64,000 nucleotides of DNA from Muscardinus avellanarius (taxonomy: Eukaryota; Chordata; Mammalia; Rodentia; Gliridae), in NCBI GenBank assembly GCA_963383645.1, contig OY726557.1:156303201-156367200 (forward strand), read 5' to 3'. Numbering within the stretch: position 1 is the stretch's first letter; each line of letters begins with the position of its first letter. A program made the translations under genes and the position numbers. The notes beneath the pieces are model-generated. The model saw nothing but the letters and a program-made list of their open reading frames with translations, was not told the origin of the DNA and searched no databases. Positions 10,830 to 22,280 of the stretch are shown here, in pieces.

Positions 10830-11030
10830 TTGCTGAGTAGAATTCCACTGTGTATATATCCTATGATTTTTGTAATCCATTTATCTGTTAATGGACACTT
10901 GGGTTGGTTCTATAATTTGACTACTATGAATTATGCTGCTACAAGCATGGATATGCATTAATTACTATAGTATTCTGATTTCAGTCCTTTTGGAAACATA
11001 CTCCGGAGTTGTATATCAAGTGCTGTGCCC
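10830..11030 (-). mobile_element. LINE-1 3' fragment, inverted
   Basis: Reads as the complement of the late ORF2/3' part of LINE-1: TGCTGAGTAGAATTCCACTG, then CATTTATCTGTTAATGGACA and CTTGGGTTGGTTC. The next 120 bases hold an 18-bp tandem repeat and a CACCAATAAAAATATTA plus A-run that could be a plus-strand LINE 3' end. Confidence 0.8.
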
Positions 11031-11048
11031 AGTAGCACAATGTATGTA

Positions 11049-11102
11049 ATGCCTCTGTATCTATGTATGCCTCTGTATCTATGTATGCCTCTGTATCTAT
11101 GA
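11049..11102. repeat. 18-bp tandem repeat, three units
   Basis: ATGCCTCTGTATCTATGT repeated at 11049, 11067 and 11085; the last unit differs in its final base. Confidence 0.95.
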
Positions 11103-11219
11103 ACTAACTACATTATGATATAAGACTATAATGCACCAATAAAAATATTAAAAAAAAACAAAGCTACATGTTAAAAAGTAGTGACTGTGGAAGGGGGAGA
11201 GAATACAGCACTATTTTTC

Positions 11220-11425
11220 AGGGTTTACTGGTACATACCTGTAATCTAGTGCTTGGGAGGCTGAGACAGGAGGATTGCAGCTTCGAGGACAGCATCATCG
11301 ACATAGTGAGAGTCTCAGCAACCTAGTAAGACTCTGTCTCAAAAAATAAAAATAAAAAAGGGCTTGGGGTATAGTTCAGAAATAGAATGCCCCTGAGTTC
11401 ATTATCTAGCACAAAATACTACTAC
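11220..11425 (+). mobile_element. B1-dID SINE, class 1
   Basis: GTGCTTGGGAGGCTGAGACA in the left half, GGGCTTGGGGTATAGTTCAG in the right half; the tail runs into ACT/AAT repeats. Confidence 0.9.
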
Positions 11426-12718
11426 CACTAACAATAATAATAATAACAATTAAGCAAGATGTTTATATGCTTATTGTGGCATACAGAGAAGTGACCAAAA
11501 CTGTCAAGCAAATTAACATAATCATCACCTCATATATTTCTAAATACTTCCATTGGAATTTGAAAAGCAATGCCTTCCTTGTTGGACTACAATGCCCATT
11601 CTCCTAGGAAAAGGATCTGCAAAAACATCCCCCACACTGCCCTTTCCCCTAGCCTCCTACCTGATTCCCTTTCACTACTGTACTGGTCTTTCTTTTCTTT
11701 TTCATAAGCTCCATTTTGTTTTCTATTTTCTCTCTAGCTTCCACATCTGACAGAGAACAGGTAGCCATTAGTTTTCTGAGTCTTACTGCTCTCAGGTGGT
11801 ATGATGGAGAGAGGATTGTTACTAGATTGATAATCCTTTTCTCTCTGCCTGGGAAAGTTCACATACTACATGTTGTTCTGAAAGAATAATTTGCCTTGCC
11901 CCTTTCACTCAAAGTAGATTGTCTTAAATGCCTACATATATGATCAGTTTAATTCAATAATAATTCAGAACAGCCTATGTCCTTCATAATTTGTTCATTT
12001 GTCTTACTGATTGACTTTTATATGTTTATTATAGAAATTACTTTTAATCATCTGTAATCTGATAACTTTATCATTTTTCCAATTAGTTGAACGCAATAAA
12101 TTTGATATCATGAAAAAATTAAAAAATAACTTGTTCAGTTGTCAACTCTATTTTTCTAAACTATTTTCAAATTATTTTTCAGATTCTCTTCCTCTCCCAT
12201 TGTAAATTTATTTTGCTATTACTGAAGTGAATGGGCAATGAAATAAATACTATTTATTATTACAACAAATTGCCAGATTTTCATAAGTAAAAGTGGGATT
12301 TTCAGCTATTGAACCTGTATAAATGAAGATCATAAAGGTAATAGAATTTTATGAGATATGGCACAAATGAAAACAACCTTTAGAAAATAGCAGCATCAAT
12401 TCATGGATAGCTCATGATATATGGATTTCTAGCTTCTGTTAAACAACAAGGCTTTCGTTAGCATTACAATTTTAAGGCCAACATTCCCACAAAATTCAGA
12501 GAAACTGCTGCACAGTTGATCCATTCATTTCAACTATTTCAGCCATCCAAGCAGATCGCTCCAAAGTCAATGAGGTCATGAAATCAGTATTGATCATAAA
12601 AACAACTGAAATTAATAAATCAAGCTCATGTGATTATATGCTTGACCCTGCAACATAGAGAAATAAATATGTATTTCTAATGTGCCTTCAGAAAGTTGTC
12701 TCTTAGGTATTTGATAAA

Positions 12719-12720
<2 letters not shown>
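11426..12720. other. Unassigned AT-rich sequence
   Basis: Nearly 1.3 kb without a recognisable gene, RNA or repeat beyond short simple AAT repeats at the left edge. A 65-codon open frame at 11553-11750 shows no family resemblance. Confidence 0.4.

Positions 12721-12752
<32 letters not shown>
12721..12752. repeat. (GT)n microsatellite
   Basis: Sixteen GT units. Confidence 0.95.
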
Positions 12753-12755
<3 letters not shown>

Positions 12756-12794
12756 ACAAGCTTGTTCAGGGACAGAGAAGGAAGATTATTTCAT

Positions 12795-12935
12795 TCCATT
12801 TATTCGCATTTGTTCATTCATTCTTACATAAACTCCAATTTTCTGATGCCCTAGTGTCAAGCATTGTGAGCACTGAAGATAGCAAAGATACCCCATAGGA
12901 GCTTACAATTTAGTAGAGGAGACATATATCTAACA
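12795..12935 (+). mobile_element. LINE-2 3' end fragment
   Basis: Contains TTGTTCATTCATTC, GTCAAGCATTGTGAGCACTG and GGAGCTTACAATTTAGTAGA in the order found at LINE-2 3' ends. Confidence 0.65.
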
Positions 12936-12967
12936 TATATCATACAGTTTCTTAAAGAGAAATAGGA

Positions 12968-13168
12968 GCTGGCCATAGTGGTGCTTGCCTATAATCCCAG
13001 TATTTGGGAGGCTGAAACAGAAGAGAATAGCAGGTTTGAGGATAGCCTCAGCAATATCGTGAGACTCAACAACCTAGCAAGACCCTCTTTCAAAATAAAA
13101 AGAGCTGTGGTTATAGATTAGAGGTATGATTCCTCTGAGTTCCATCCCTACTACAAAAGAAAGAAAGA
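12968..13168 (+). mobile_element. B1-dID SINE, class 1
   Basis: GGCCATAGTGGTGCTTGCC start, AGGATAGCCTCAGC centre, degraded right half, AAAG tail. Confidence 0.88.
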
Positions 13169-13683
13169 GTAATATGCTTGAAGTATGCTGCCAGTAAAAG
13201 GGGACAGTGATAAGTTACATCAGAAGTGAGACCTCACTAAGGAAGGAATACTTCTCCATACTACTGAGTCTTCCCCTTTGGTCTACCCAGCTATATCTTT
13301 GTGTTACAATACCAAAATACTGGCAGCTTTCCAGATACAGTGTGCTTTTAAACCTCTATGCCTTTACACATTAAAATTGGTGTATCCTAACCCAAAATCT
13401 ACCTAATGGAACCCTATAATATTTTAACGTCCACTTTAGGCCTTTACTGACCTCCAATCCTGAGAAATTCTACCTTTGCAAGTTTGCCTTTCTTTTCTCC
13501 CTTTAAAGTAGGGTTTGTATTGTATTGCTATAATTCCTTGCCATCTTCCACAGTGTATTCCATAAATGTTTATTGAATGTATATTAAAATTTTTGAGCTA
13601 GATGTGAAATTGTGCCACAAAATAATTAATATTCAATATTCCATAAGTGTATACTGAACATAAGATTCAGAAATTCCATTTTT
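13169..13683. other. Unassigned sequence
   Basis: No gene or named repeat recognised. Confidence 0.4.
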
Positions 13684-13902
13684 AGCTAGGTTTAGTGGCA
13701 CATGCCAATAAATCCAGTACTTTGGAGGCTGAGACAGAATGTTGCAGGTTTAAGGCTAGACTCAGAAATTAAGCAAGACTTTCAGCAACTTAACATGACA
13801 CTGTTTCAAAATAATTTAAAAACAAACTTTTAAAAGGGCTGAGTATAACTCGGAGGTAAAATGTCCCTGAGTTCAACCTGAAATACTGCTTCAATTGTTG
13901 CT
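13684..13902 (+). mobile_element. B1-dID SINE, class 1, with trinucleotide tail
   Basis: Diverged copy ending GAGTTCAACCTGAAATACTG, followed by TAC/TAG/AAT repeats to about 13990 that derive from its tail region. Confidence 0.85.
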
Positions 13903-13990
13903 AGTACTACTACTGTTACTACTACTACTGCTACTACTAGTAGTAGTAGTGATAATAATACTAATAACAATAACAGTAATAATAATTCAG
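13903..13990. repeat. TAC, TAG and AAT triplet repeats
   Basis: Blocks of ACT, TAG and then AAT-rich triplets directly after the preceding SINE. Confidence 0.9.
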
Positions 13991-14049
13991 TTACTAGTTA
14001 CTTACCTAGGAAAAATAAAAACATGTTAACATAAAAACATGCATGTGAT

Positions 14050-14450
14050 TAGCACTTTATTTATAGTAGGCAAAAGAGAAAATACTCCAAATATCTATCA
14101 AGTAATACTATTCAGCAAAAAGAAATAATTAACTATTGATTCTTTTAACATTATTGGTAAATCTCAACCATATTAAGCTGGGCAAAAGAAGAAAAAATAC
14201 ATTTTATAGGATTCAATTCATATGAAACTTTAGAAAGACCAGTATAATCTGTAGTGAAAGAAAGCAGATCAGCAGTTGCCTATGGCTAGGGATAACTAGT
14301 AGGTGTTGACTGGACAGGCCACAGGGGAACCTTTTAAAGTGATTAAAGTATTCTGTGTCTTGACTGTCGTGGTGACACAGGCATATACATTTGTCAAGCA
14401 TTATCAAACTCTATATTTAAAATGTATGCTATCATTTATTCCTCCATTAG
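14050..14450 (+). mobile_element. Old LINE-1 (L1M-type) 3' fragment
   Basis: Shows a chain of LINE-1 3' phrases: AAATATCTATCAAGTAATAC, ACTATTCAGCAAAAAGAAAT, TTCATATGAAACTTTAGAAA, AGCAGATCAGCAGTTGCC and GACTGTCGTGGTGACACA. Divergence suggests an old insertion. Confidence 0.7.
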
Positions 14451-14555
14451 AAAAAGGTTTAGTATTATGTGTAAATAGAAGATGTCATCAAGTATTTTGG
14501 GGGAAGAGGGACTAAAGCATATAGATTTAGGAAAGCTTCATTAATAATATAATTG

Positions 14556-14645
14556 ATATCCTCAGCAACCTAGCAAAACCTTATTTTGAATTTTTTAAAT
14601 AGACATGGGTGTAGTTTAGAAGTAGAATATCTCTGGGTTCATTCA
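14556..14645 (+). mobile_element. Partial B1-dID SINE (right part)
   Basis: Starts mid-element at CTCAGCAACCTAGCAAAACC and reaches CTCTGGGTTCA; the left half is missing. Confidence 0.7.
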
Positions 14646-14679
14646 TATATGTATAATTGTGATTATAACTTACATATAA

Positions 14680-14899
14680 GCCGAGCATGGTGGCACATGC
14701 TAGGAAGCCCCACGCTTGGGAGGCTGACACAGGAGGATCACACAGGTTCGAAGCCAGCCTCATCTAATGAGTGAGGATCTCAGCAACTTAATGAGACCCT
14801 GTTTCCAAATATAAATATAAAATAGATCTAGGAGTATAGCCTGGAGATAGAAAGCCTCTGGGTTCCACCTCCAGTGCCACCAAAAAATAATAATAATAA
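14680..14899 (+). mobile_element. B1-dID SINE, class 3a
   Basis: GGTTCGAAGCCAGCCTCAT left half, GTTTCCAAATATAAA linker, TATAGCCTGGAGATAGAAAG right half. Target duplication TATAACTTACATATA at about 14664 and TATAACTTATATATA at about 14900, one mismatch. The right flank continues as a TA then TG microsatellite to about 14955. Confidence 0.93.
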
Positions 14900-14921
14900 T
14901 ATAACTTATATATATGTAAGT

Positions 14922-14954
<33 letters not shown>

Positions 14955-14955
14955 A

Positions 14956-17103
14956 TGTAACTTAAAACCACTATTTATTTAGAATGCAAAATAAAGCCAT
15001 CACAAATTACATATACTAAAAATTTGACACTACAACTTTACAAATTACAGAAAAACATCATAACATTTTATTGATTATATATATTGATTTAGAGCATTGT
15101 ATTCTCTGCACTTTTCGGCTACCTACTCTAATTTGTTTTCAATGATGATTTTTTAAATATTTCCTATAAAATCAATGAAAGGATAATTTAGTCTTTCCCA
15201 CAGCCTGAAAGATTAAAATATGGCATTAGGATTGGTAGTTTATTAGAGCTCCTTTGAGTACTGTAACTCATTGATGACATCATGTGACCTTTTCAGAGTT
15301 GTCAAATTTTGAAGGTAATTTCATCATAGCTTTTTCATACATAAGCTATTACAGATAGCTGGATACTATAAGCACTGGATGCTTATAGTCATGCTTAATT
15401 TTTATGCTTTTACAAATGTCAAGCAATTCTGTTTTATGAAATTCCCACCTGAAAATTTAAAAGTATGGCACATTTATAATTATATATTCCATTACCAAGT
15501 ATATTACTGGCAAGGGTCATTTTGACCAGGACATTTAGGAGAATTCAATCATCAACCTACAATTTTAACAATCTGGTGTTTGGGGGAAAATCTCTCCTAG
15601 TTAGCTTCTAGCTTCTCTTTTTCAAATGTTGTGTGTCCTCTGCTACCTGCACACTCCTAGTAACAAGGAGTATAGGAAGTTTTCATAACTCCTTGAGATC
15701 TCTGGCCCTGAGTTTTTCTAATGTAATTCATAGTGGATGAGAACAGGAACTAGTATCAGGCTGGCAGCCCTTTTTGCTCTGATAGCAAGAGATAACTTGT
15801 CTTTACCAGAAGTGACTGAGAAATACACAAGTATCCCACAAAACCCAAATTCAATGTGTCTTCAATTCTATTTCCTCTTAGTTTCCAAAAATGCCCTCTC
15901 CTATTCCAGTGCCACTGAGTGTGGTGAAAGGGAAATGATAAATGAGGTAATGAATAGATTCTCACCAATTTCCCTTAGAATACACAACTTACAAAAAATT
16001 TTCACAAGTATATGATCATATGAATACACTGCAAAGACTCATTAGTTAGTTGCACAGTGAAACCACAGCTCTGTGGATAATAATATTTGTTATTGATTAA
16101 TTTAGCAAATATTAGTTTTATGGAAAGTGCTATCCCATAAAGATTTTCTCTCTAATTCTACTAGTTGGAGAAAGCATATCCAGAAAAATATATATTTTAA
16201 TTTTATTTCTAGCAAAGAAAATTTGCAAAGAATTTTTTCTGGACCAACTCATGAAGTTAGTAAGCCTTAGTGAAATTCAGTATAAAGCAGTGTAATTCTA
16301 AATTGATGGTGTAGGTCAAAATGTCTCATATAGGGTACTGAAGAGGCCTGAAAAATGAGTTTCTTGGCTGGTTTCAATCATGATAGTTACATTATATCTG
16401 CCAAACTTCAGAACATTTCACATGCATCTTATGTCAGACTCATAACAGCTTCACAGAAACATTGAAAAACAAAGTACTTGCTGTGTAGCAAGGGAAATAT
16501 ATTTTGTGAGATTTGAAATCTAGGAACAATGTTCTTCAAACAACTTGAAGAATGAAATGAACTGCTTTCTGAAAAGATTTTTCTAGTAAGCACTTCTCAA
16601 GAGATTAGACTGCAATCTATATATGTAATATATAGATATACAACATATATACACACACACTTTCCACTCTTTCATTGTTTCTAGGGAAATGATCTTTCTC
16701 TGAAATTGTAAAGTGGGGGATAGGAACTTGATAAGCTGATTGATCAGTCTGAGGAGACTAGAACATGTGAATTGAAGCATTATTTGCAATATATCATGCA
16801 TTTTTCACAATACCTTGGGATCACTATGAAACTTCCACTCTACTACACAGTTTTGTAGCTTTGCTAGACAATTCATCAAAACTAAATTGTTGAAATTAAC
16901 ATTTTCCCCTCCTTTAAAATTTAACAGAAAAATTTTATTAAAATAGTCTACCCCAAAACTTTGAATTAGCCTTTAAAACCCCAATGTGTTTACATCAAAT
17001 AATTTCAAAAAATATAAAATGGTTCATATCTCATTAATTTTAAAGATTATGAAACAGGAAAATGGCAAGTCTTTTCTGCTCTGAAAGAAATGTCATCTTT
17101 TGG
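14956..17103. other. Unassigned AT-rich sequence
   Basis: About 2.1 kb without a recognisable gene. A block near 16380-16560 has a faint MIR flavour (GCATCTTATGTCAGACTCAT), too weak to list separately. A 92-codon frame at 15737-16015 has no recognisable motif. Confidence 0.4.
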
Positions 17104-17185
17104 CCTGGAGGTGTAGCTCAGGGATTGATCACTTTCCTTGCAGGCATGAGGCCCTAGTATAACTCCTAGCACCACAAAAGCAAAC
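17104..17185 (+). mobile_element. ID element
   Basis: Short tRNA-Ala-derived SINE without a B1 half: CTGGAGGTGTAGCTCAGGG, CTTGCAGGCATGAGGCCCTA, then AGCACCACAAAAG. It carries the undeleted ID segment that B1-dID copies lack. Confidence 0.85.
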
Positions 17186-17243
17186 AGATAAACCCTCTAT
17201 GGTTTGACTCTGTTTCCTTCTCCATCCAATCAAGGGATCCTCT

Positions 17244-17519
17244 ATGGCACTAGTTAAGGATTCTGCCTCTACCAACAGCACCACTCAATTCACTGCTATG
17301 TATGATCACAGGCCTGACCAAGCCATGTCCATACTCAAATCTACTCAGGAGATGAAGGGGAAAATCTCTCTCTTGTTAGAAACTCACAAGCCCTCCAGTA
17401 ATGACCTAGAGACAATAATTGGCAGTCCTGTTAGGTCAGCAGAATACCTAAGTGAAACGGGGTCACTGAAGCTTTCTCTACCTGTACCCATCCTCAGTAA
17501 ATGTATTGCTTTCTCTTGA
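17244..17519 (+). other. Unrecognised 91-codon open frame
   Basis: The frame begins MALVKDSASTNSTTQF, has a basic central stretch and ends IAFS. I recognise no domain, signal peptide or membrane segment. The sequence from about 17190 to 17810 is less AT-rich than its surroundings and has the look of transcript-derived or transposon-derived DNA, lying between an ID element and a LINE-1. No splice sites or poly-A tail support a gene. It could be an old retrocopy, an unknown repeat or chance. Confidence 0.2.
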
Positions 17520-18185
17520 GACAGCTGGAATTCTACTCTTCTCAAACCTACCACATCAGCTGTTTCTGTTTGGTCCTCGGCTGCCTCTCCTGTTTCCCTC
17601 TCTCTTAATGTCTCTGGTAAGGGAACTTGGGTTTTATCCTTGACCTAAGCTTGCTTTCTTCCTTCTCTTGTAATTAGAACTTCTCCAGATAGATTCCTCA
17701 GTCCACATTACGAGAAGAACACCCCACCGGCCTTGCAGATGTCTTTGGATGCCTGAATCCCGGGAGGAGCAAAGCTAAGCTTCAAGGAAGGAATCAAACG
17801 ATGTTAAACATTGACATAACAAAGCATTTCTGAGTGAATAATCCTTATAAACAAAATAAATGAAAAAGAGGAAGTGAGTGTGTTCAAAATAAATCAAGTT
17901 TATGTGTAAAGAACTTAAAAGCTCTGCCCCCCAAAGTGTGGCAGTCTACCTTTACTATATTACATAATCTACATTATTACATTACTTACTCTACATTATT
18001 TAGTCTTTTAGTAAAGTATCTGTCAATATAATGTACATTTATTTTTAAGATTAATTTTTGTTATTTCTTTTGAAAAAATGAATGACACCCAGAGCCTACA
18101 AAGAAATAGCTTACCTCCCAAGGCCTGGTCAACTCTTCTTCATTCATCACTGAATCTGATCCTTCACAAAAAGAACAATACCAAA
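17520..18185. other. Unassigned sequence before LINE-1
   Basis: No gene seen. The LINE-1 edge lies somewhere in 18060-18190; I could not place it by a target duplication. Confidence 0.35.
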
Positions 18186-18480
18186 ATGACCAACATAGAG
18201 GCTAAAGAAATAATCTTAAAAGAAGTGAGAACAAAAATAAAGGGTGTCATACAGGAGCAAAACAATAAAAATCACCCACACTTTACAAACCAAGTCATGA
18301 ATGCCAGAAAAGATTGGTATGATGTAATCCAGACCCTGGGAGAAAACAACTTTCAACCAAAACTGCTATATCTAGCAAGGTCATTATTCAAAATTGATAG
18401 AGAAACAAAAACCAAAGTGTTCAAGATAAGCAGAATCTCAAAAAATTCATGAATACAAAACAAACACTAGAGGAAATATT
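18186..18480 (+). pseudogene. LINE-1 ORF1 relic, C-terminal domain
   Basis: Part of the 124-codon frame at 18078-18452. It has MTNIEAKEIILKEVRTK, then NARKDWYDVIQTL, ENNFQPKLLYLARSLFKID, matching the order of the ORF1 protein C-terminal domain (…RREW…VL…NLQPR…YPARLSF). ORF1p is the RNA-binding chaperone of LINE-1. The N-terminal coiled coil and RRM are missing, so the element is 5'-truncated or its 5' part is unrecognisable. Confidence 0.8.
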
Positions 18481-21332
18481 AAAAAAATAAACCATAAGGA
18501 AGAAAAAAGCAAATTTCAGAACAAGAGAAGAGATGAAGTTGATAAGCAGGGCAACTAAGCAAAGAAGAAATAACATTATATCAAACAGAGGATAGAACAA
18601 AAAATGGCAGGAAACAAAAATCATATTTCAATAATAACCCTGAACTTCAAAGGACTTAACTCACCAAGTTAAAGACAAAGACTGGCAATGTGGATTAAAA
18701 AACATAATCTAAATATATTCTTCTTGCAAGAAACTCACCTTACAGACGACAACATTCATAGACTGAAAGTGAAAGGATGGTAAAAGATATATCAGATCAA
18801 AAACATTGCAAGGGTAGCAAACCCAGCTTTGCAGGGGTAGCAACGCTGATATTCAACAAAACAAACTTTAAGCTAATACACAATGGAAGAGACAAAGTAG
18901 GATACTTCCTTCTATTAATATAGAAGATATATTAAGATATAATTATAGTAAATGTTTATGCCCAAAATGTAGGTACAACCACATTTCAGGACATCAGATC
19001 TCAAATAGACCCAAACACAATAATAGTGGGAGACTTCAGCACACCACTCATACCACTAGATCAATATTCAAGGCAAAAGATGAGTAAAGACTCTTCAGAA
19101 CTAAAGAAAACTGTAAACAAATTGGGCCTAATAGACATCTACAGAATATTTCAACCAGGAATAGCAGAATACAGATTCTTCTCAGCAGCCCATGGAACCT
19201 TCTCCAAAGTAGATCACATCCTGGGCCACAAAGCAAGCACTAGCAAGTTCAAAAGATGTAATATAATTCCCTGCATCTTTTCAGACCACAATGAAATGAA
19301 AGTTGGAATCAACAACAGGAATAAAAAAAACCAAAACTATTTAAATACATGGAGATTGAGTAATACACTATTGAATGATGAGTGGGTAAAATCAGAAATA
19401 AGGGAAGAAATAAATTCCTGGAATTAAATGAAAGTAGAGACACAATTCACCAAAATCTATGTGACACTTTGAAGGTAGTGTTAAGAGGAAAGATTATAGC
19501 ATTGAATGCCCACATAAGAAGAACAGAGAGTCGCCAAGTAAACAACTAAATAATACATCTCAAAGATCTAGAGAAACTGCAACAGTATAATCACAAAGCC
19601 AACAGAAGGCAGGAAATAATTAAAATCAGATCATAAATAAATAAAATATAGAATAAAAAAGCAATTTAAGAAATCAACAAAACAAAAAGCTGGTTCTTTG
19701 AAAAGGTCAGTAAGATTGACAAAACCCCTGGCCAACCTAACCAAAGAGAGAATCAACTCAAATCATTAAAAATAGAAATTAAAAAGGAGACATCACCACA
19801 GACAGTGGGAAAAATCAAAGGATTATCAAAACTATTTTGAAAATTTATATTCCAATAGATGGGAAAACATGAAACAAATTGATAGATTTCTAAGCACATA
19901 TAACCTGTCTAAATTGAACCAAGATGACATAGCAAGCCTAAACCAAACAATAACAAGCAATGAAAATTCTGCCATTAGAGAAAAGCCCAGGCCCTGATAG
20001 GTTTCCAGCTGAATTCTACAAAACCTTCAGTGAAGAACTAATCCAAATACTTCACAAATTGTTCTGGAAAATCGAAAGAGATGGAATTCTCCCAAACTCT
20101 TTCTATGAGGCTGGTATCACATTAATACCAAAACCAAATAAAGATACCTAAAAGGAAAGAAAATTACAGACCAATATCCTTGGTGAACATAGATGCAAAA
20201 ATTCTAAGCAAAAATACTAATTATATGTATTCAAAATCATATCAAGAGAATTGTACATTATGACCAAGTCGGTTTCATCCCAGTAAAGCAAGGCTGGTTC
20301 AACTTATGCAAATCAATACATTTTATTCACCACATAAATAGAACTGAGAAGAAAAACCACATGATCATATCATTAGATGCTGTAAAATCATTTGACAAAA
20401 CAACCATTCATGTTAAAAACATGTCAGAAAATTGGAATAGAAGGAACATATTTCAACATCATTAAGGCAATATACAATAAACACGAAGCCAACAATATAT
20501 TAAATGGGGCAAAACTTCAAGAATTTCCTCTAAAACCAAGAACAAGACAAGGATGCCCACGATCACCACTCCCATTCAATATAGTCCTCTAGACTCTTGA
20601 CACAGAAATAAGACAAGAGAAGGATATCAAAGGAATTCAAATCGAAAAAGATAAATTAAAAGTATCCTTGTTTGCAGAGGACATGCTCCTTTGTCTAGAA
20701 GACCCAAAGAACTCAATCCAAAGTCTACTGGAGCTGAGTAACCAATTCAGCAAAGTTGCAGGATAAAAAAATCAATCTAAAGAAATGGTTGCTTTTCTAT
20801 ATGCCAACAATTATTCCATAATAAAAGAAATAAATAAAATAATTCCATTCATAATAACCTCAAAACCAATTAAATACCTAGGAATAAACTGAACCAAAGG
20901 CTTTGTAAAAGGCCTCTACAATGAAAACTATAAAACATTAAAGAAAGAAACTGAAGAAGACCTTGGAAGATGGAAAGATCTCCCGTGGATAGGCAGAATA
21001 AATATCATCAAAATGACCATTCTGCCAAACATTATTTATAGATTCAATGCAATTCCTATCAATACCAATGACATTCTTCATATACCTAGAAAAATCAGTC
21101 ATGAATTTTATATGAAAATCGTCATATATTTAGACGATTTTCTTATTAGCAATAAGGAAGAACAAAATCACATATATTTATATAGAAAGAATTGTCAAAG
21201 CAATTCTCAGCAATAAGACCCATGCAGGAGGCATCACAATCCCTAACTTCAAATTATAATACAGAGCAATAGTAGTAAAAACAGCATGGTATTGGCACAA
21301 AAGACCAAGGGAACAGAAAAGAAAATACAGAA

Positions 21333-21549
21333 GCTGGGTGTGGAGGTGCACGCTTGTAATCCCAGCATTTGGGAGGCTGAGACCAGAGGATCGTGGTTTG
21401 CAGACAGCCTCAGCTACTTAGTGAGGTCCTCCACAACTTAGTGAGACCTTGTTTCAAAATGAAGAATAAAAAAGTAGGGCAGGGGATGTAACTCGGAGGT
21501 CAAATGCCACTGGGTTCCATCCCCAACCCTCCCCCCCCAAAAAAAGGAA
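21333..21549 (+). mobile_element. B1-dID SINE, class 2, inside LINE-1
   Basis: TGGAGGTGCACGCTTGTAAT left half, GCAGACAGCCTCAGCTACTT centre, GGGGATGTAACTCGGAGGTC right half. Target duplication GAAAATACAGAA at 21321-21332 versus GAAGATACAGAA at 21550-21561. Confidence 0.95.
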
Positions 21550-21681
21550 GAAGATACAGAAACAATCTCACACAATTGATCTTTGACAAAGGGGCCAAAC
21601 TCATATGATGGAGGAGAGACAGCCTTTTCAACAGATGGTATTGGTAGAACTGGCTATCCATTTGTAGAAAAATGGAGCTAA

Positions 21682-21933
21682 GTCGGGCATGGTGGTGCAC
21701 GCTTGTAACGCCCGCATTTGGGAGGCAGAGACAAGAGGATCAGGATTAAGCAAATTCAAATCCAGCCGTGGGGGCTTAAGAGACCCTGGTTCCAAATTTA
21801 AAAAGTATAAAATAAGTCTGGGAGTGTAGCCTGGAGGTAGAAGGGTTTCCAGGAACCCCAGTACCACCAAAAAAAAAAAAAAAGAAAGAAAGAAAGAAAA
21901 GAAGAAGAAAGAAAAAGAAGAAGTAAAGAAAAC
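21682..21933 (+). mobile_element. B1-dID SINE, class 3b, inside LINE-1
   Basis: Short left half (GGGGGCTTAAGAGACCCTGG), right half GTCTGGGAGTGTAGCCTGG, long A then GAAA/GAAGAA tail. Approximate target duplication around ATGGAGCTAA and ATGGATCTAA. LINE-1 ORF2 resumes afterwards with TTACCTCTCACCATGCACAG. Confidence 0.92.
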
Positions 21934-22280
21934 AAAGATGGATCTAAATCTTTACCTCTCACCATGCACAGAAATCAACTCAAGATGGATCAAAGACTTA
22001 AAATTAGACCACAGACTGTGAAGCTATTAGAGGAGGGCCACAGGCTCAACACTCCAACATGTAGGCACAGGCAGTAATTTTCTCAACAAAACCTCCAAAG
22101 CAAAGGAAATTAAAGCAAGAATTAACAAGTGGGATTGCATCAAATTAAAAAGTTTCTGCTCATCAAAGGAAAACATCAAAAACCTAAAAAGAAAGCCTAC
22201 AGAATGGGAGAAGATCTTTACCAGCCACCATTCTGATAGTGGACTAATAGCCAGAATATATAAAGAACTCAAAAGACTAC

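Larger units (their letters stand above)
18604..22280 (+). pseudogene. LINE-1 ORF2 relic (endonuclease-reverse transcriptase)
   Basis: ORF2 starts at ATG 18604 (MAGNKNHISIITLNF) and hits a stop at 18670. Downstream frames keep the endonuclease: FLQETHL with its Glu at 18721, VGDFSTPL near 19026, and SDHNEMK near 19290. Reverse transcriptase appears as [15 protein letters not shown] (from about 19990), [14 protein letters not shown] (about 20545) and FAEDMLLCLEDP (20671), where the usual FADD has lost its first catalytic Asp to Glu. Multiple stops and frameshifts make it dead. The C-terminal part is recognisable to about 22280, interrupted by two SINEs and a local rearrangement at 21114-21173. 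Confidence 0.92.

Noticed and set aside
11049..11102. CRISPR-like short repeats
   Set aside because: The 18-bp units are directly adjacent without spacers, and the genome is a mammal's.
17104..17185. tRNA gene
   Set aside because: It resembles tRNA-Ala only as an ID element does: no complete cloverleaf, and an A-rich 3' end.
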